DNA of 57,641 nucleotides from Rhodobacterales bacterium (lineage in GTDB: Bacteria; Pseudomonadota; Alphaproteobacteria; Rhodobacterales; Rhodobacteraceae), in NCBI GenBank assembly GCA_009993005.1, contig JAACUH010000080.1:1-57641 (forward strand). Reading direction: 5' to 3'. Below, in pieces: positions 57,012-57,641 of the stretch. Under the pieces are notes generated by a model that did no database searches, was not told the DNA's origin, and saw only the letters and a list, made by a program, of their open reading frames with translations. A program made the translations under genes and the position numbers. Positions within the stretch are counted from its first letter, which is position 1. The number at the start of each line of letters is the position of its first letter.

Positions 57012-57172
57012 GGGGCGGTGATGCCGGGGCGCGGCGCGCGGGTCAAGGGGGCAAGCGCCCGGCTGACACATGTCCTTTACAGGCAGCCGCCAGAACAGCG
57101 CAGTGAGTCTTTGACACCCGTCAAGATGCGGGACAAGACTACGTTATATTCAACCCGAGGGGGAATTTTGTC

Positions 57173-57641
57173 ATGATCGGACGTCTACTTGCCACGACCT
57201 GCGTGCTGGCTGTCAGCGCCAGCAGCGCCATGGCCGATTACACGCTGCACATTCTGCACATCAACGACATGCACAGCCGGATCGAGCCGATCAACGCCTT
57301 TGATTCGACCTGCAACGCCGAACAGAATGCCGCCGGCGAATGCTTTGGCGGTGTCGCACGCCTTGCCACCATCGTCGCACAGCTGCGCGCGGACCTTGCG
57401 GGCGAAAACGTGATCTTTCTGGACGCGGGCGACCAGTATCAGGGCTCGCTGATGTACACGACCTACAAGGGCGATGTGGAGATCGAGTTCCTCAACCTGA
57501 TCGCGCGCGACGCGATGGCGGTCGGCAACCACGAGTTCGACGACGGCCCCGCGGGCCTCGCCAAGCTGCTCGACGGTGCGACCTTTCCCGTCATCTCGGG
57601 CAATATCGACGTGAGCTCCGAGCCGGTGCTCGCCGGCAAGG
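57173..57641 (+). CDS. 5'-nucleotidase / metallophosphatase family protein (3' end outside window)
   Basis: A periplasmic UshA-like nucleotidase. The ATG at 57173 opens a signal peptide (MIGRLLATTCVLAVSASSAMA). The metallophosphatase motifs follow: LHILHINDMHSRIEP (metal 1 Asp and His), VIFLDAGDQYQGS and VGNHEFDDG. Only 156 residues lie in the window; the C-terminal nucleotide-binding domain is cut off. It would release nucleosides from extracellular nucleotides, consistent with nucleoside import and salvage elsewhere in the window. GAGGGGGAA lies upstream as a ribosome-binding site. Confidence 0.92.
   Translation, partial: MIGRLLATTCVLAVSASSAMADYTLHILHINDMHSRIEPINAFDSTCNAEQNAAGECFGGVARLATIVAQLRADLAGENVIFLDAGDQYQGSLMYTTYKGDVEIEFLNLIARDAMAVGNHEFDDGPAGLAKLLDGATFPVISGNIDVSSEPVLAGK

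Noticed and set aside
57111-57150. Sigma-70 promoter before the 5'-nucleotidase gene
   Set aside because: TTGACA is present, but the AT-rich TATATT lies too far downstream for a normal spacer.

Overview
The window is a 57.6-kb, GC-rich, gene-dense stretch of chromosome. It almost certainly comes from an alphaproteobacterium of the Rhodobacteraceae/Roseobacter group. The reasons are the small family-restricted proteins (DUF1489, DUF952, a short SlyX, a 64-aa two-helix membrane protein), the CsgH-type curli chaperone, the class II ribonucleotide reductase, the hisS-hisZ-hisG arrangement, and a dispersed hairpin repeat with GGGATATTT or GGAGTATTT tails. I see no rRNA, tRNA, insertion sequence, prophage or CRISPR array. 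Both edge genes are cut by the window.

Layout: (1) 1-9045, minus strand. A seven-gene unit reads xdhA, xdhB, xdhC, ABC ATPase, two permeases and a BMP-type binding protein, so purine-base oxidation is joined to purine/nucleoside import. xdhB carries an in-frame copy of the dispersed repeat. (2) 9208-14228. dnaE, a repeat-containing lipoprotein and slyX. (3) 14371-17647. The overlapping operon hisS-hisZ-hisG. (4) 17786-26535. Housekeeping genes: DUF1489, class II RNR, lepA, small membrane proteins, an alpha/beta hydrolase, glyA and nadK. (5) 26532-28699. A secreted protein and a small curli cluster (curlin, CsgH, second curlin). (6) 28704-33148. prpE and maeB on the minus strand. (7) 33276-39056. 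A cupin protein, then the tightly overlapping nucleoside salvage operon cdd-deoA-deoB-add-upp. (8) 39121-44877. A SPOR-domain protein, a degenerate M48-like protein, an acyl-CoA synthetase, a DMT exporter and a sulfotransferase-like protein. (9) 44977-53184, minus strand. Acyl-CoA catabolism (multifunctional FadB/FadJ type, thiolase, GST, acyl-CoA dehydrogenase) with two MerR-family regulators and a candidate MerR operator. (10) 53312-57641. Two hotdog thioesterases, a MATE exporter, pyrD, DUF952 and the start of a 5'-nucleotidase.

The two main metabolic themes fit together. Nucleosides and bases are imported and either oxidised (XDH) or salvaged (cdd/deoA/deoB/add/upp). Acyl chains and propionate are activated and oxidised (acyl-CoA synthetase, ACAD, FadB, thiolase, PrpE), with malic enzyme supplying NADPH and pyruvate.

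The most unusual signals are not ordinary genes. One is a family of eleven hairpin-plus-tail elements, three pairs of which face each other tail to tail, with one copy inside the xdhB coding sequence. The other is two sites made of twin perfect palindromes centred on TTCGTACGAA or a related sequence. Product names rest on motif and family recognition by eye; no database search was run.
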